DNA of 64,000 nt. Origin: CAUPWF01 sp964369775. Lineage in GTDB: Bacteria; Bacillota; Clostridia; Lachnospirales; Lachnospiraceae. The stretch spans positions 1 through 64,000 of the forward strand of contig CAYJHQ010000007.1 of NCBI GenBank assembly GCA_964369775.1. The letters run 5' to 3'. The notes below the pieces were generated by a model, which worked only from the letters and a program-made list of their open reading frames with translations, was not told the origin of the DNA and did not search any database. Position 1 is the first letter of the stretch. Each line of letters opens with the position of its first letter. This document shows positions 51,748-61,222 of the stretch, in pieces. The translations under genes and the position numbers were made by a program.

Positions 51748-53331
51748 CTAACCTTTTAAAATATCTAATGCTTCTTGTCGGTAACAGTCCATCAGATAAG
51801 GGATACTAGTTACTTTTGCACATTCTTCAGTAAGTGACATCAACTCTCTACGAGTGATTGTATCAACTTTGAATCGTCTTGAACCAGCCATTAGCTGTTG
51901 TAATCCAACTTTAATTTTGTCGGAGTAGCTATAAATCCCAATAGCACCAAGTGGAACATTGTGAATTTCGTCAGCGCCAACAATTGATTTTACTTGTTCG
52001 TAGTTTACGAAAATCTCTTCTTTGGTATGGCCAAATTCAGATACAGTCTTAGGAAGTGTGCAATCTTTCATCCATTGGTCAATGTTTTTACCGACCATAC
52101 CAGGAATCATAAGTGCACGCCCCATACAGACAGCTTTTGTATAAGGAGCACCAAGTGCGAGTGCTTTATATACTCCATCTTCTGAACTGAATCCACCAGC
52201 GAAAGCTAAATCTGGGACCTTTTCACCTTGTTGTTCAAGAATGCTTGCAAATTCATATGCAGCACTATGCAAGTAAATAGAAGGAATTCCCCATTCTTCC
52301 ATCATGCGCCACGGGCTCATTCCAGTCCCACCAGGAGCGCCGTCGATAGTGAGGAGGTCAATTTTAGCTTTTGAACTGTATTTGATAGCCATTGCTAATT
52401 CTTTTAATGAGTAAGCTCCAGTCTTTAAAGTGATTCTTTTATAGCCTAACTTACGCAGACGATCTACTTCCTGCATAAAGCCTTCTTCTGTTACGAAACC
52501 TAGACGGCTATGTCTTTCGAATTCATGAATAGCACCAGATTTAAATGCGGCTTGATTAATTGGATCAGATGGATCAGGTGTAACGATATAGCCACGTTTT
52601 TGGAGTTCGAGAGCGCGTTCCAAGCTAGTGACCTTTATTTCACCACCAATACATTTAGCACCTTGCCCCCATTTCAATTCGATAGTTTCGATGTTGTGTT
52701 TTTCGATAATGTATTCAGCTACACCAAGTTTTGTATCTTCTACATTCATTTGAATTAGGATTTCTCCATATCCACGGTGGTATTTCTTGTAGGCATTGAT
52801 ACGACGGTCCATATCGGGAGCTTTGACCACCATATTATCGTTGTTAAGCTCCAATTCAGGATCAATCCCACAGACATTCTCACCGCATACGATGGTGACG
52901 CCAGAGATTGCAGCTCCCATAGCAAAATGATCCCAGTTTTTACGGGCAATCTCAGTTGAACCAAGAGCACCAGTAAAAATTGGTACCTCCATTTTAACTT
53001 TTCGATCCCATCCATAGGAAGTTTCAGTGCTAACAGCTGGAAATCTAGCTGTATCAGGACTAGGATTATCCAATCCTTTGGCACCTACTGCATATCCTTG
53101 GATATTAAGGTGAGAATAGTCGACAGGATAATCTTTATCAGCACCTGCTGTAACATCACCAAATGGGCCAGGGTAAATCAATTCTCTTCCTCTAAATGTA
53201 GCTTTAAAAACTTCACAATTTCCTTTACATCCGTCGATACATCGAGAACATAGACCGCTGCAAGGAACAACACTTTTTGACCGGTTGAATGATTGAGTTG
53301 CATCATTTCTGTTAGGTGTACTTAAATTCAT
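51748..53331 (-). CDS. FMN-binding glutamate-synthase-like protein with N-terminal Cys cluster
   Basis: 527 residues. The N-terminus has CSGLCSRCIDGCKGNC (~24-39), a ferredoxin-like CX3CX2CX3CX3C pattern. The rest is the FMN-binding central TIM-barrel domain of glutamate synthase (GALGSTEIARKNWDHFAMGAAISG, KWGQGAKCIGGE, LTIDGAPGGTGMSPWRMMEEWG, FAGGFSSEDGVYKALALGA). The glutaminase and GXGXG domains of GltB are absent. Such stand-alone proteins are common in anaerobes; their reaction is not settled. It has its own AGGAGG and no clear partner gene. Confidence 0.85.
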   Translation of the reverse strand: MNLSTPNRNDATQSFNRSKSVVPCSGLCSRCIDGCKGNCEVFKATFRGRELIYPGPFGDVTAGADKDYPVDYSHLNIQGYAVGAKGLDNPSPDTARFPAVSTETSYGWDRKVKMEVPIFTGALGSTEIARKNWDHFAMGAAISGVTIVCGENVCGIDPELELNNDNMVVKAPDMDRRINAYKKYHRGYGEILIQMNVEDTKLGVAEYIIEKHNIETIELKWGQGAKCIGGEIKVTSLERALELQKRGYIVTPDPSDPINQAAFKSGAIHEFERHSRLGFVTEEGFMQEVDRLRKLGYKRITLKTGAYSLKELAMAIKYSSKAKIDLLTIDGAPGGTGMSPWRMMEEWGIPSIYLHSAAYEFASILEQQGEKVPDLAFAGGFSSEDGVYKALALGAPYTKAVCMGRALMIPGMVGKNIDQWMKDCTLPKTVSEFGHTKEEIFVNYEQVKSIVGADEIHNVPLGAIGIYSYSDKIKVGLQQLMAGSRRFKVDTITRRELMSLTEECAKVTSIPYLMDCYRQEALDILKG

Positions 53332-53478
53332 AGTTAAATCCTCCTATTCATAATTATGCATTTTTTAGAATTATATCATAAAAAATTCATAAAAACAAAT
53401 GAAAAAATTAAGAGAATTATGGCATAATAGATGAAAATTTGGTACAATTAAGGTAATGAAATGGAGGAGGATATACGA

Positions 53479-54969
53479 GTGAGCAAGTATATTATGGCAT
53501 TGGATTCAGGGACAACGAGCAATCGGTGTATTTTATTTAATAGACGGGGAGAGGTTTGTAGTATTGCACAAAGAGAGTTTACCCAACATTTTCCAAGACC
53601 GGGATGGGTAGAGCATGACGCAGATGAGATTTTTCATACTTTATTGGAAGTAGGAAGACAAGCATTGACAAACATTGATGCAAGTGCAGCAGATGTGGCA
53701 GCAATTGGAATTACTAACCAGAGAGAAACCACCGTGGTTTGGAATAAATATACAGGAAAACCGATATGCAATGCAATTGTTTGGCAATGCAGAAGAACAT
53801 CAAAATATTGTGATGAACTGAAAGAAAAGGGTTTATCAGAGGCATTTCGTCAAAAAACAGGGTTAGTTCCAGATGCATATTTTTCCGCGACTAAACTTAA
53901 ATGGATATTAGATCATGTAGAGGGGGCAAAGGAGCAGGCAGTAAATGGTGAATTACTGTTTGGAACGATAGAGACTTGGATTATATGGAAATTAACAAAA
54001 GGAAGAACACACGTTACAGATTATTCAAATGCTTCTAGGACACTATTGTTTAACATCAACGAACTAAAATGGGATGATGAGTTGATAGAACTTTTTGATA
54101 TCCCAAAATCTTTACTTCCAGAGGTAAAACCATCTAGCTGTATCTATGGAATGACAGAGGCGAAGTATTTTGGAGCTCCTATACAGATAGGTGGGGCAGC
54201 AGGGGATCAACAGGCAGCTTTGTTTGGCCAAACCTGTTTTACAAAAGGTAGTATGAAAAATACATATGGAACAGGATGTTTTCTTTTGATGAACATCGGA
54301 GAAAAGCCGCATTACAGCGATAACGGGTTGGTTACTACCATTGCTTGGGGGATAGGAGACAGAGTGTATTACGCCTTGGAGGGATCGATATTTGTAGCTG
54401 GAGCGGCTATTCAATGGCTGCGAGATGAATTACATATTATAGAGTCGGCGATTGATACTGAATATATGGCAAAAAAAGTGAAAGATACAAATGGATGTTA
54501 TTTCGTTCCAGCACTAACTGGGCTGGGCGCACCGCACTGGGATCAATATGCGAGAGGAACTATCGTAGGATTAACACGAGGTGTGAACAAATACCATATA
54601 ATTAGAGCAACGCTAGAATCAATGGCGTACCAAGTGAATGACATTATCAACACAATGGAAGAAGAAATGGGTTTTGATGTGAAAACCATAAAAGTAGATG
54701 GAGGGGCAAGTGGCAATAATTTGTTGATGCAAATGCAAGCAGATATCAGCGATATTGAAGTACGCAGACCGACTTGTGTAGAGACTACTGCTATGGGAGC
54801 AGCGTATCTTGCAGGATTAGCAGTAGGATATTGGAAGAACCAAGAGGATATTTTGGAAAATTGGAGCGAAGATGGCATATTCAAACCGACATTAGGTGAA
54901 GAAGAGAGAAAAATCAAATTATCAAAATGGAAAAAAGCTGTTAATTGTGCATTGGGATGGGAATTATAA
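53479..54969 (+). CDS. glpK: Glycerol kinase
   Basis: 496 residues from GTG at 53479, where the product reads MSKYIMALDSGTTSNR; the ATG at 53461 contains the ribosome site GGAGGAGG and is rejected. FGGY-family motifs are present: ITNQRETTVVWNKYTGKP, GTIETWIIWKLT, GAAGDQQAALFGQ, GLGAPHWDQYARG and the MGAAYLAGLAVGYW end. It phosphorylates glycerol to glycerol-3-phosphate. No glpF or glpD is adjacent. Confidence 0.95.
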   Translation: MSKYIMALDSGTTSNRCILFNRRGEVCSIAQREFTQHFPRPGWVEHDADEIFHTLLEVGRQALTNIDASAADVAAIGITNQRETTVVWNKYTGKPICNAIVWQCRRTSKYCDELKEKGLSEAFRQKTGLVPDAYFSATKLKWILDHVEGAKEQAVNGELLFGTIETWIIWKLTKGRTHVTDYSNASRTLLFNINELKWDDELIELFDIPKSLLPEVKPSSCIYGMTEAKYFGAPIQIGGAAGDQQAALFGQTCFTKGSMKNTYGTGCFLLMNIGEKPHYSDNGLVTTIAWGIGDRVYYALEGSIFVAGAAIQWLRDELHIIESAIDTEYMAKKVKDTNGCYFVPALTGLGAPHWDQYARGTIVGLTRGVNKYHIIRATLESMAYQVNDIINTMEEEMGFDVKTIKVDGGASGNNLLMQMQADISDIEVRRPTCVETTAMGAAYLAGLAVGYWKNQEDILENWSEDGIFKPTLGEEERKIKLSKWKKAVNCALGWEL

Positions 54970-54994
54970 TTTACACAAAACATATAAAAGATGA

Positions 54995-55023
54995 TTTACT
55001 CTGTAGAAAAATTGTGATAAAAT
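54995..55023 (+). promoter_or_regulatory. Promoter of the pyrH-frr unit
   Basis: TTTACT, 17 bp, TAAAAT, ~38 nt before pyrH. pyrH thus has a promoter of its own rather than relying on rpsB-tsf. Confidence 0.55.
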
Positions 55024-55060
55024 AAAGCGTGTGTGTTAAAAGGATAAGGAGTAAACGATT

Positions 55061-55756
55061 ATGAAAAGAGTATTGCTAAAATTAAGTGGTGAAGCACTTG
55101 CTGGAGATAAAAAAATGGGATTTGACGAAGCGACATGTATTAGTGTTGCAAAGCAAGTAAAGCAATTAGTAGATAAAGGATATGAGATTTCAGTTGTTAC
55201 AGGTGGAGGGAATTTCTGGAGAGGTAGAACAAGTGAGACTATCGATCGTACAAAAGCAGATCAAATAGGGATGCTTGCAACTGTGATGAACTGTATTTAT
55301 GTGTCGGATATATTTAGACACGTTGGGATGAAGACGGAAGTATTTACGCCATTTGTGTGTGGGTCATTTACGTCGTTATTTTCAAAAGATAGTGCATTAG
55401 CTGCAATGAGAAAAGGGAAAGTTGTCTTTTTTGCAGGTGGTACAGGCCATCCATATTTCTCAACAGATACTGGTGCAGTATTAAGAGCTATTGAAATCGA
55501 TGCAGATGCGATGTTATTAGCAAAAGCGATTGATGGAATCTATGATAGTGATCCAAAAGTGAATTCACAAGCAAAGAAATACAATGAGATATCGATTCAA
55601 GAAGTTATTGATCAAAAATTAGCGGCTGTAGATTTGACAGCATCAATTCTTTGTATGGAAAATAAAATGCCAATGCTAGTGTTTGGGTTGAATGAAGATA
55701 ATAGTATTGTAAATACAATGAGTGGCAATTTTAAAGGCACAAAAGTGACTGTGTAG
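55061..55756 (+). CDS. pyrH: Uridylate kinase
   Basis: 231 residues of the amino-acid-kinase fold: RVLLKLSGEALAG, VVTGGGNFWRGR, DQIGMLATVMNCIY, FFAGGTGHPYFSTDTGAVLRAIEI, LLAKAIDGIYDSDPK. It makes UDP from UMP as a hexamer, usually activated by GTP. It opens the ribosome-recycling/lipid block and is 25 nt from frr. AAGGAG supports the ATG. Confidence 0.96.
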   Translation: MKRVLLKLSGEALAGDKKMGFDEATCISVAKQVKQLVDKGYEISVVTGGGNFWRGRTSETIDRTKADQIGMLATVMNCIYVSDIFRHVGMKTEVFTPFVCGSFTSLFSKDSALAAMRKGKVVFFAGGTGHPYFSTDTGAVLRAIEIDADAMLLAKAIDGIYDSDPKVNSQAKKYNEISIQEVIDQKLAAVDLTASILCMENKMPMLVFGLNEDNSIVNTMSGNFKGTKVTV

Positions 55757-55780
55757 AGAAAAGAGAGGGGATTAGTTAAA

Positions 55781-56332
55781 ATGAAAGAGCAATTAGTAAA
55801 ATTTAATCAAAAAATGGAAAAATCATTAGAGAGCCTTAATGGAGAGTTAGCATCGATTAGAGCTGGGCGTGCAAATCCACATGTGTTAGATAAAATCATG
55901 GTGGATTACTATGGTGTTCCAACTCCAATTCAGCAACTTGCAAACGTATCTGTACCTGAAGCTAGAATGATTCAGATTCAACCATGGGAAGCTCCAATTG
56001 TTAAAGATATCGAAAGAGCAATCATGACATCGGACTTAGGGATTAATCCGACAAATGATGGAAAGTTAATTCGTTTAGTGTTCCCAGAATTAACGGAAGA
56101 GCGAAGAAAAGAAATTGCTAAAGATGTTAAGAAAAAAGGAGAGAGTGCTAAAGTTGCAATCCGTAATATTAGAAGAGATGGCAATGATGCTTTCAAAAAG
56201 TTAAAAGGAACTGAAATTTCAGAAGATGAGATTAAAGATTTAGAGCAAGAGCTACAAAAGTTAACGGATAAGTTTATCAAAGAAATAGATAGTTCTGTAG
56301 ATGCGAAGACAAAAGAAATTATGACAGTATAA
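55781..56332 (+). CDS. frr: Ribosome recycling factor
   Basis: 183 residues, standard length: SLNGELASIRAGRANPHVLDKIMVDYYGVPTPI, PWEAPIVKDIERAIMTSDLGINPTNDGKLIRLVFPELTEERRKEI and the C-terminal three-helix bundle. It splits post-termination ribosomes with EF-G. GAGGGG precedes the ATG. Two hairpins follow before uppS. Confidence 0.96.
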   Translation: MKEQLVKFNQKMEKSLESLNGELASIRAGRANPHVLDKIMVDYYGVPTPIQQLANVSVPEARMIQIQPWEAPIVKDIERAIMTSDLGINPTNDGKLIRLVFPELTEERRKEIAKDVKKKGESAKVAIRNIRRDGNDAFKKLKGTEISEDEIKDLEQELQKLTDKFIKEIDSSVDAKTKEIMTV

Positions 56333-56412
56333 ACAAGGCGTACGGATAAAGACCCTTGTTTTATATAAGGATTATCAGATAAAAGGGAGATGGATTAATA
56401 TCATCCCTTTTT
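56331..56412 (+). terminator. Two hairpins between frr and uppS
   Basis: AAACAAGG/CCTTGTTTT (56331-56362) and AAAGGGA-ATG/CAT-CCCTTTTT (56381-56412), each followed by T-rich sequence. They probably cause partial termination inside the block. Confidence 0.65.
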
Positions 56413-56447
56413 CTGCTGTTCATGAGAAGTGATTAGGAGGAAGTAAG

Positions 56448-57155
56448 ATGAGAGTACCACAGCATGTGGCTATCATATTAGATGGTAATGGACGTTGGGC
56501 AAAGGCAAAGGGAATGCCACGTACATATGGCCATTCACAAGGAAGTAAAAATGTGGAAAGAATCTGTGAAGACGCATATAAGTTGGGAATTAAATACTTA
56601 ACTGTTTACGCATTTTCTACAGAAAATTGGAAACGCTCTAAGACAGAGGTAGAAGCATTAATGACATTGTTAAGAGGATATATGAAAACATGTTTAAAAA
56701 CTGCTGAAAAGAACAAAATTCGAGTAAGAGTAATCGGAGATAAGAGTAAATTAGCTACGGATATTCAAAAACGAATCAGTGAATTAGAAATAGCGACAAA
56801 GGATAATGATGGATTGCAGTTTCAAATTGCTATAAATTATGGGAGTCGAGATGAGATAAAACGTGCAGTTACAACAATGATAAGGGACTGTGAGGCTGGA
56901 AAGATTCACCACCAAGAGATTACAGAAGAAGTGATTGAATCGTATCTAGATACAAAAGGAATTCCAGATCCTGAGCTTTTAATCAGAACGAGTGGAGAAC
57001 AGAGATTATCGAACTATTTACTATGGCAATTGGCTTATTCTGAGTTTTATTTTGCAGACGTGCATTGGCCTGATTTTACAGTGGAAGAACTAAAAAAAGC
57101 AATTGAAAAATACAACGAACGAGATAGAAGGTTTGGCGGTGCAAAGGAGGAGTAA
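56448..57155 (+). CDS. uppS: Undecaprenyl diphosphate synthase
   Basis: 235 residues: HVAIILDGNGRWAKAKGMPRTYGHSQGSKNVERI with the catalytic Asp and FPP-binding Arg/His, YLTVYAFSTENWKRS, and LLIRTSGEQRLSNYLLWQLAYSEFYF near the C-terminus. It extends FPP with IPP in cis to C55-PP, the lipid carrier for peptidoglycan. AGGAGG precedes the ATG; cdsA begins one base after its stop. Confidence 0.95.
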   Translation: MRVPQHVAIILDGNGRWAKAKGMPRTYGHSQGSKNVERICEDAYKLGIKYLTVYAFSTENWKRSKTEVEALMTLLRGYMKTCLKTAEKNKIRVRVIGDKSKLATDIQKRISELEIATKDNDGLQFQIAINYGSRDEIKRAVTTMIRDCEAGKIHHQEITEEVIESYLDTKGIPDPELLIRTSGEQRLSNYLLWQLAYSEFYFADVHWPDFTVEELKKAIEKYNERDRRFGGAKEE

Positions 57156-57156
57156 C

Positions 57157-57951
57157 ATGTTTGTGCAACGATTGTTAAGCGGAATTGTTTTATTGTTAGT
57201 AATTATAATAAGTGGAGTACTAGGAGGTCCAGTACTGGCCGGGTTTTGCTTGCTGATTTCATTGGTGGGAATGAGCGAATTATATAAGATAAAAAAAGTG
57301 GAAAAAACGCTACTAGGAATTGTAGGGTATATGGGCGCAATTTCCTATTACGCATTAATATTTTTAGGAATGAAAGAATATATTGTGTTATGCCTTTTAA
57401 TTACTTTAGTCGGTGTATTAGCGTGTTACGTATTTGCATTTCCTAAATTCAAATCAGACCAAGTCATGATTGTGACATTTGGAATGATATATGTTGCACT
57501 TACATTATCCTATATCTATCAAGTACGAGAAATACCAGAAATTGGAAGCCACGCAATCTGGTTAATATTTATTAGTTCATGGGGATGTGATACTTGTGCT
57601 TATTGCGTAGGTGTTTTATTTGGAAAACACAAGATGGCACCAATTTTAAGCCCTAAAAAATCGATTGAAGGTGCAATTGGTGGAGCAGTAGGAGCAGGAC
57701 TATTAGGATATGTATATGGAATTGCAGTAAATCATTTTGCAGGAGATAGTATAAATCCGTTGTGGTATGCGGGGATATGTATTGTAGGAGGATTATGCTC
57801 GATGATTGGTGATCTTGCAGCATCTGGAATTAAAAGAGATAACGATGTAAAAGATTATGGAACGTTAATCCCAGGTCATGGTGGAATTTTAGATCGATTT
57901 GACAGTGTGATTTTTACAGCACCGATTATTTATTATTTATTGAGTTTATAG
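57157..57951 (+). CDS. cdsA: Phosphatidate cytidylyltransferase
   Basis: 264 residues from the ATG at 57157, just after AAGGAGG that overlaps the uppS end; an upstream in-frame ATG at 57103 is inside uppS. About seven to eight helices and the family signature near the end: SPKKSIEGAIGG, GDLAASGIKRDNDVKDYGTLIPGHGGILDRFDS. It makes CDP-diacylglycerol for phospholipid synthesis. Confidence 0.94.
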   Translation: MFVQRLLSGIVLLLVIIISGVLGGPVLAGFCLLISLVGMSELYKIKKVEKTLLGIVGYMGAISYYALIFLGMKEYIVLCLLITLVGVLACYVFAFPKFKSDQVMIVTFGMIYVALTLSYIYQVREIPEIGSHAIWLIFISSWGCDTCAYCVGVLFGKHKMAPILSPKKSIEGAIGGAVGAGLLGYVYGIAVNHFAGDSINPLWYAGICIVGGLCSMIGDLAASGIKRDNDVKDYGTLIPGHGGILDRFDSVIFTAPIIYYLLSL

Positions 57952-57979
57952 ACATAAGAGTGATTGAAGGGAGTACGAA

Positions 57980-59122
57980 ATGAAGCAAATTTCAATATTA
58001 GGTTCGACAGGTTCGATAGGAACCCAAACATTAGAGGTTGTGATGGCGCAAAATGATATTAAAGTGTGTGGTCTTGCCGCAAGGAGTAATATTCAGTTGC
58101 TTGAAGAACAAGTGAGGCAGTTTTCACCTAGGGTGGTTGCAGTCTGGGAAGAGGAAAAAGCTGAGGAATTTAGACAAAAGATTGCAGACTTAAATATAGA
58201 GGTTGTAAGTGGAATGGATGGACTCATCAAAGTTGCAACTATGAGTGAAGTTGAAATGGTGGTGACAGCAGTAGTAGGGATGATTGGAATAAAGCCGACC
58301 ATTGCAGCTATCGAAGCAAAAAAGGACATTGCACTAGCAAATAAAGAGACTCTTGTTACAGCAGGTCATATTATCATGCCCCTTGCAAAAGAAAACAATG
58401 TTTCGATTATTCCTGTTGATAGTGAGCACAGTGCAATTTTTCAATGCTTACAAGGGAACAATGAAAAAGAAGTATATAAAATTATTATTACTGCATCAGG
58501 TGGTCCTTTTAGAGGGAAATCTAAGGCGGAATTACAAGAAGTCCAGTTAGAGGATGCTTTGAAACATCCAAACTGGGAGATGGGAAAAAAAATCACCATT
58601 GACTCTTCTACACTTATTAACAAGGGCTTAGAGGTGATTGAGGCAAAATGGTTATTCGATGTTGCGATGGAGCAGATTCAAGTTGTAGTGCAACCTCAGA
58701 GCATTATACATTCTATGGTAGAATTTGAAGATGGGTCTGTTTTGGCACAATTAGGGACTCCAGATATGAAGTTGCCGATTCAATACGCAATCTGTTATCC
58801 AGAGCATAGGTTTTTAGCAGGAGAACGATTAGATTTCAAGAAGCTTTCTACAATTGCTTTTGAAGAACCAGATATGAAAACCTTCCAAGGGTTACAGTTG
58901 GCATACATAGCAGGAAAGCTAGGTAACTCAATGCCAACAGTATATAATGCGGCAAATGAAAAAGCAGTAGAAAAGTTTTTGAGAAGAGAGATTTCTTATC
59001 TACAAATTACAGAGATTGTAGCAGAGTGTATGAAGAATCACAGTTTGGTATCAAACCCGACAGTTGATCAAATACTAGAGATAGAATCAGAAGTTCATAG
59101 ACAGATAGAGAGCAGGTGGTAG
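57980..59122 (+). CDS. dxr: 1-deoxy-D-xylulose 5-phosphate reductoisomerase
   Basis: 380 residues: NADPH-binding GSTGSIGTQTLEVV, ANKETLVTAGHI, metal/catalytic PVDSEHSAIFQCLQG, TASGGPFRGKS, HPNWEMGKKITIDSSTLINKGLEVIEA and the PQSIIHSMVEF block. It is the first committed step of the MEP isoprenoid route, feeding UppS in the same operon. GAAGGGAG precedes the ATG. rseP starts one base after the stop. Confidence 0.96.
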   Translation: MKQISILGSTGSIGTQTLEVVMAQNDIKVCGLAARSNIQLLEEQVRQFSPRVVAVWEEEKAEEFRQKIADLNIEVVSGMDGLIKVATMSEVEMVVTAVVGMIGIKPTIAAIEAKKDIALANKETLVTAGHIIMPLAKENNVSIIPVDSEHSAIFQCLQGNNEKEVYKIIITASGGPFRGKSKAELQEVQLEDALKHPNWEMGKKITIDSSTLINKGLEVIEAKWLFDVAMEQIQVVVQPQSIIHSMVEFEDGSVLAQLGTPDMKLPIQYAICYPEHRFLAGERLDFKKLSTIAFEEPDMKTFQGLQLAYIAGKLGNSMPTVYNAANEKAVEKFLRREISYLQITEIVAECMKNHSLVSNPTVDQILEIESEVHRQIESRW

Positions 59123-59123
59123 T

Positions 59124-60161
59124 GTGGCTGGTATTATTTTAGCCTTAGTTTTATTTAGTGTAATTGTAGTAATACATGAGTTTGGACATTTTTTCCTAGC
59201 AAAGAAAAACGGAATTGAAGTATTTGAGTTTTCCCTAGGAATGGGTCCTACTATTGTCAGCAAAGAAATAAAAGGAACAAAATTTTCTCTGAAAATATTC
59301 CCGATTGGTGGCGCTTGTATGATGGGGGAAGATGGTGAAGAGGAAGATGAAATAAAAGGGAATTTCAACGAAAAATCGGTTTGGGCGAGAATGTCCGTTA
59401 TATTAGCTGGACCATTTTTCAATTTCATCTTAGCCTATGTTGTTGCAGTGATTATGGTAGCATGGAGTGGGTATTCACCAACTGTCATAGGTGAAGTAGT
59501 AGAAAACTCTCCAGCTCAAGAGGCAGGATTAGAAGCAGGCGATGAAATTATTAAAATGGGAAATGAACGAACTCTGATTTGGAGTGAAGTGGCTTTATAC
59601 AATCAGATGCATCAAGGAGAAGAAGTCGAAGTGACTTATGAACGAGATGGAGAAAAATTTGTAACCACAGTTACTCCAGAATTTGATGAGGAATTAGAGA
59701 TATATCGATTATTTATAACAGGAGTAGGGAATCAGCAAGCGAACTTACTAGAAGCGTTAGAATATGGTGCCTATAACGTGGTATACGTAATTGAATCTGT
59801 AGTGGACGCACTTGGGCAAATTGTGACAGGCGCATTTTCAATGGATGCAGTAGGGGGGCCAGTTATGATTGTATCAGCAGTAGGCGATACGTACGATGCA
59901 GCAGCTGAATACGGATGGCAAACTGTAGTTCTAAATATGTTGAACTGGATTGTTTTATTATCAGCAAATCTAGGAGTGATGAACCTGCTACCATTACCAG
60001 CACTAGACGGAGGTAGATTTATATTTCTGTTAATCGAAGCTGTGAGAGGAAAGCGAATTCCACCTGAAAAAGAAGGTATGGTACACATTATTGGATTTGT
60101 ATTATTGATGGTGTTAACGGTAGTGGTTTTATTTAATGATATATCGAGGTTGATAGGGTAG
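59124..60161 (+). CDS. rseP: Site-2 intramembrane zinc metalloprotease RseP
   Basis: 345 residues starting with GTG at 59124 after AGGTGG. First helix holds HEFGHFF (HExxH, ~18-24). A PDZ domain spans ~110-195 (VIGEVVENSPAQEAGLEAGDEIIKMGNE). The LLPLPALDGGRFIF motif supplies the third zinc ligand Asp in the last helices. It cleaves anti-sigma factors or signal peptides within the membrane. The stop codon abuts the mnmA start. Confidence 0.94.
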   Translation: MAGIILALVLFSVIVVIHEFGHFFLAKKNGIEVFEFSLGMGPTIVSKEIKGTKFSLKIFPIGGACMMGEDGEEEDEIKGNFNEKSVWARMSVILAGPFFNFILAYVVAVIMVAWSGYSPTVIGEVVENSPAQEAGLEAGDEIIKMGNERTLIWSEVALYNQMHQGEEVEVTYERDGEKFVTTVTPEFDEELEIYRLFITGVGNQQANLLEALEYGAYNVVYVIESVVDALGQIVTGAFSMDAVGGPVMIVSAVGDTYDAAAEYGWQTVVLNMLNWIVLLSANLGVMNLLPLPALDGGRFIFLLIEAVRGKRIPPEKEGMVHIIGFVLLMVLTVVVLFNDISRLIG

Positions 60162-61214
60162 ATGATATTTCATAAAAAAAATGACATTAAAAAAATTGCA
60201 GTAGGATTAAGTGGAGGTGTAGATAGTGCAACCTCTGCTTATCTTTTGCAAAAAGCAGGCTATGAAGTATTTGGAATTACCATGAAGATTTTTAATGATA
60301 TAGAAGTGGAATCAGCTAAAAAAGTTGCAAAAATACTAGGGATTAAGCATTACGTAGTAGATTATAGTGAATATTTCGAAAAAGAAATCATAGATAAATT
60401 TATTCAAAGATACCTACAAGGAGAGACACCAAATCCATGCATCATGTGCAATATTAAGCTGAAATATAAAAAATTATTGCAAGACGCATTGAAGTTGGGG
60501 GCGGATGCTATTGCGTACGGACATTATGCAAGTATCGATTATGATGAGTCTGATGACTGTTACCATTTATACAAAGCAAATGCAAAAAGGAAAGATCAAT
60601 CCTATGTATTGTATCATTTACAACAAGATCAACTGGAAAAAGTGATACTTCCACTCAATACATTTGAGAGCAAAGAAAAAGTTAGAGAAATTCTAAAAGA
60701 GCAAGGAATAGCGGTTGCAGAGAAAAAGGACAGTGTAGGGATTTGCTTTACAAAAGGAAAATCCTTACATGACTATATGAAAGAAAAGATGCCAGGCATA
60801 GATTTTTGTGGAGAATTTGTAGATGAATCAGCAAATGTCCTTGGTAAGCATAAAGGAATATTTTGTTATACAATAGGTCAAAAAAGAGGGCTTGGATTGG
60901 GTGAGAATCTGGTATATTATGTAAGCCATATCGATGCGAGAAAGAATCAAGTTGTTCTGACTCAAGCAGAGGAAGAATTATATAAGAAAGAAATTTACGT
61001 AAAAGAGGTAACTTTTACACAGGACAAGTATAGAAACTGGGAAAAAATAGACATGGTTGTGAAAATTTGTCAATGGGGATATGAACTTCCAGCAGTGTTA
61101 TATGTGAAAGAAATGCGAGTTGAATTCCTAGAGCCACAAAGAGGCCCTACAAAAGGACAAAGCGCAGTCTTTTATATAGGAGATGAAGTAATCGGCGGCG
61201 GAGTTATTTTATAA
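60162..61214 (+). CDS. mnmA: tRNA 2-thiouridylase MnmA
   Basis: 350 residues with the PP-loop VGLSGGVDSATSAYLL, catalytic Cys in TPNPCIMCN, the second catalytic Cys in SVGICF, AYGHYASI, KDQSYVLYHL and the C-terminal beta-barrel. It adds sulfur to U34 of Glu, Gln and Lys tRNAs. It begins directly at the rseP stop, so translation is coupled. Some MnmA-like paralogs exist in Firmicutes, hence a small doubt about exact role. Confidence 0.9.
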   Translation: MIFHKKNDIKKIAVGLSGGVDSATSAYLLQKAGYEVFGITMKIFNDIEVESAKKVAKILGIKHYVVDYSEYFEKEIIDKFIQRYLQGETPNPCIMCNIKLKYKKLLQDALKLGADAIAYGHYASIDYDESDDCYHLYKANAKRKDQSYVLYHLQQDQLEKVILPLNTFESKEKVREILKEQGIAVAEKKDSVGICFTKGKSLHDYMKEKMPGIDFCGEFVDESANVLGKHKGIFCYTIGQKRGLGLGENLVYYVSHIDARKNQVVLTQAEEELYKKEIYVKEVTFTQDKYRNWEKIDMVVKICQWGYELPAVLYVKEMRVEFLEPQRGPTKGQSAVFYIGDEVIGGGVIL

Positions 61215-61222
61215 GAGGATAA

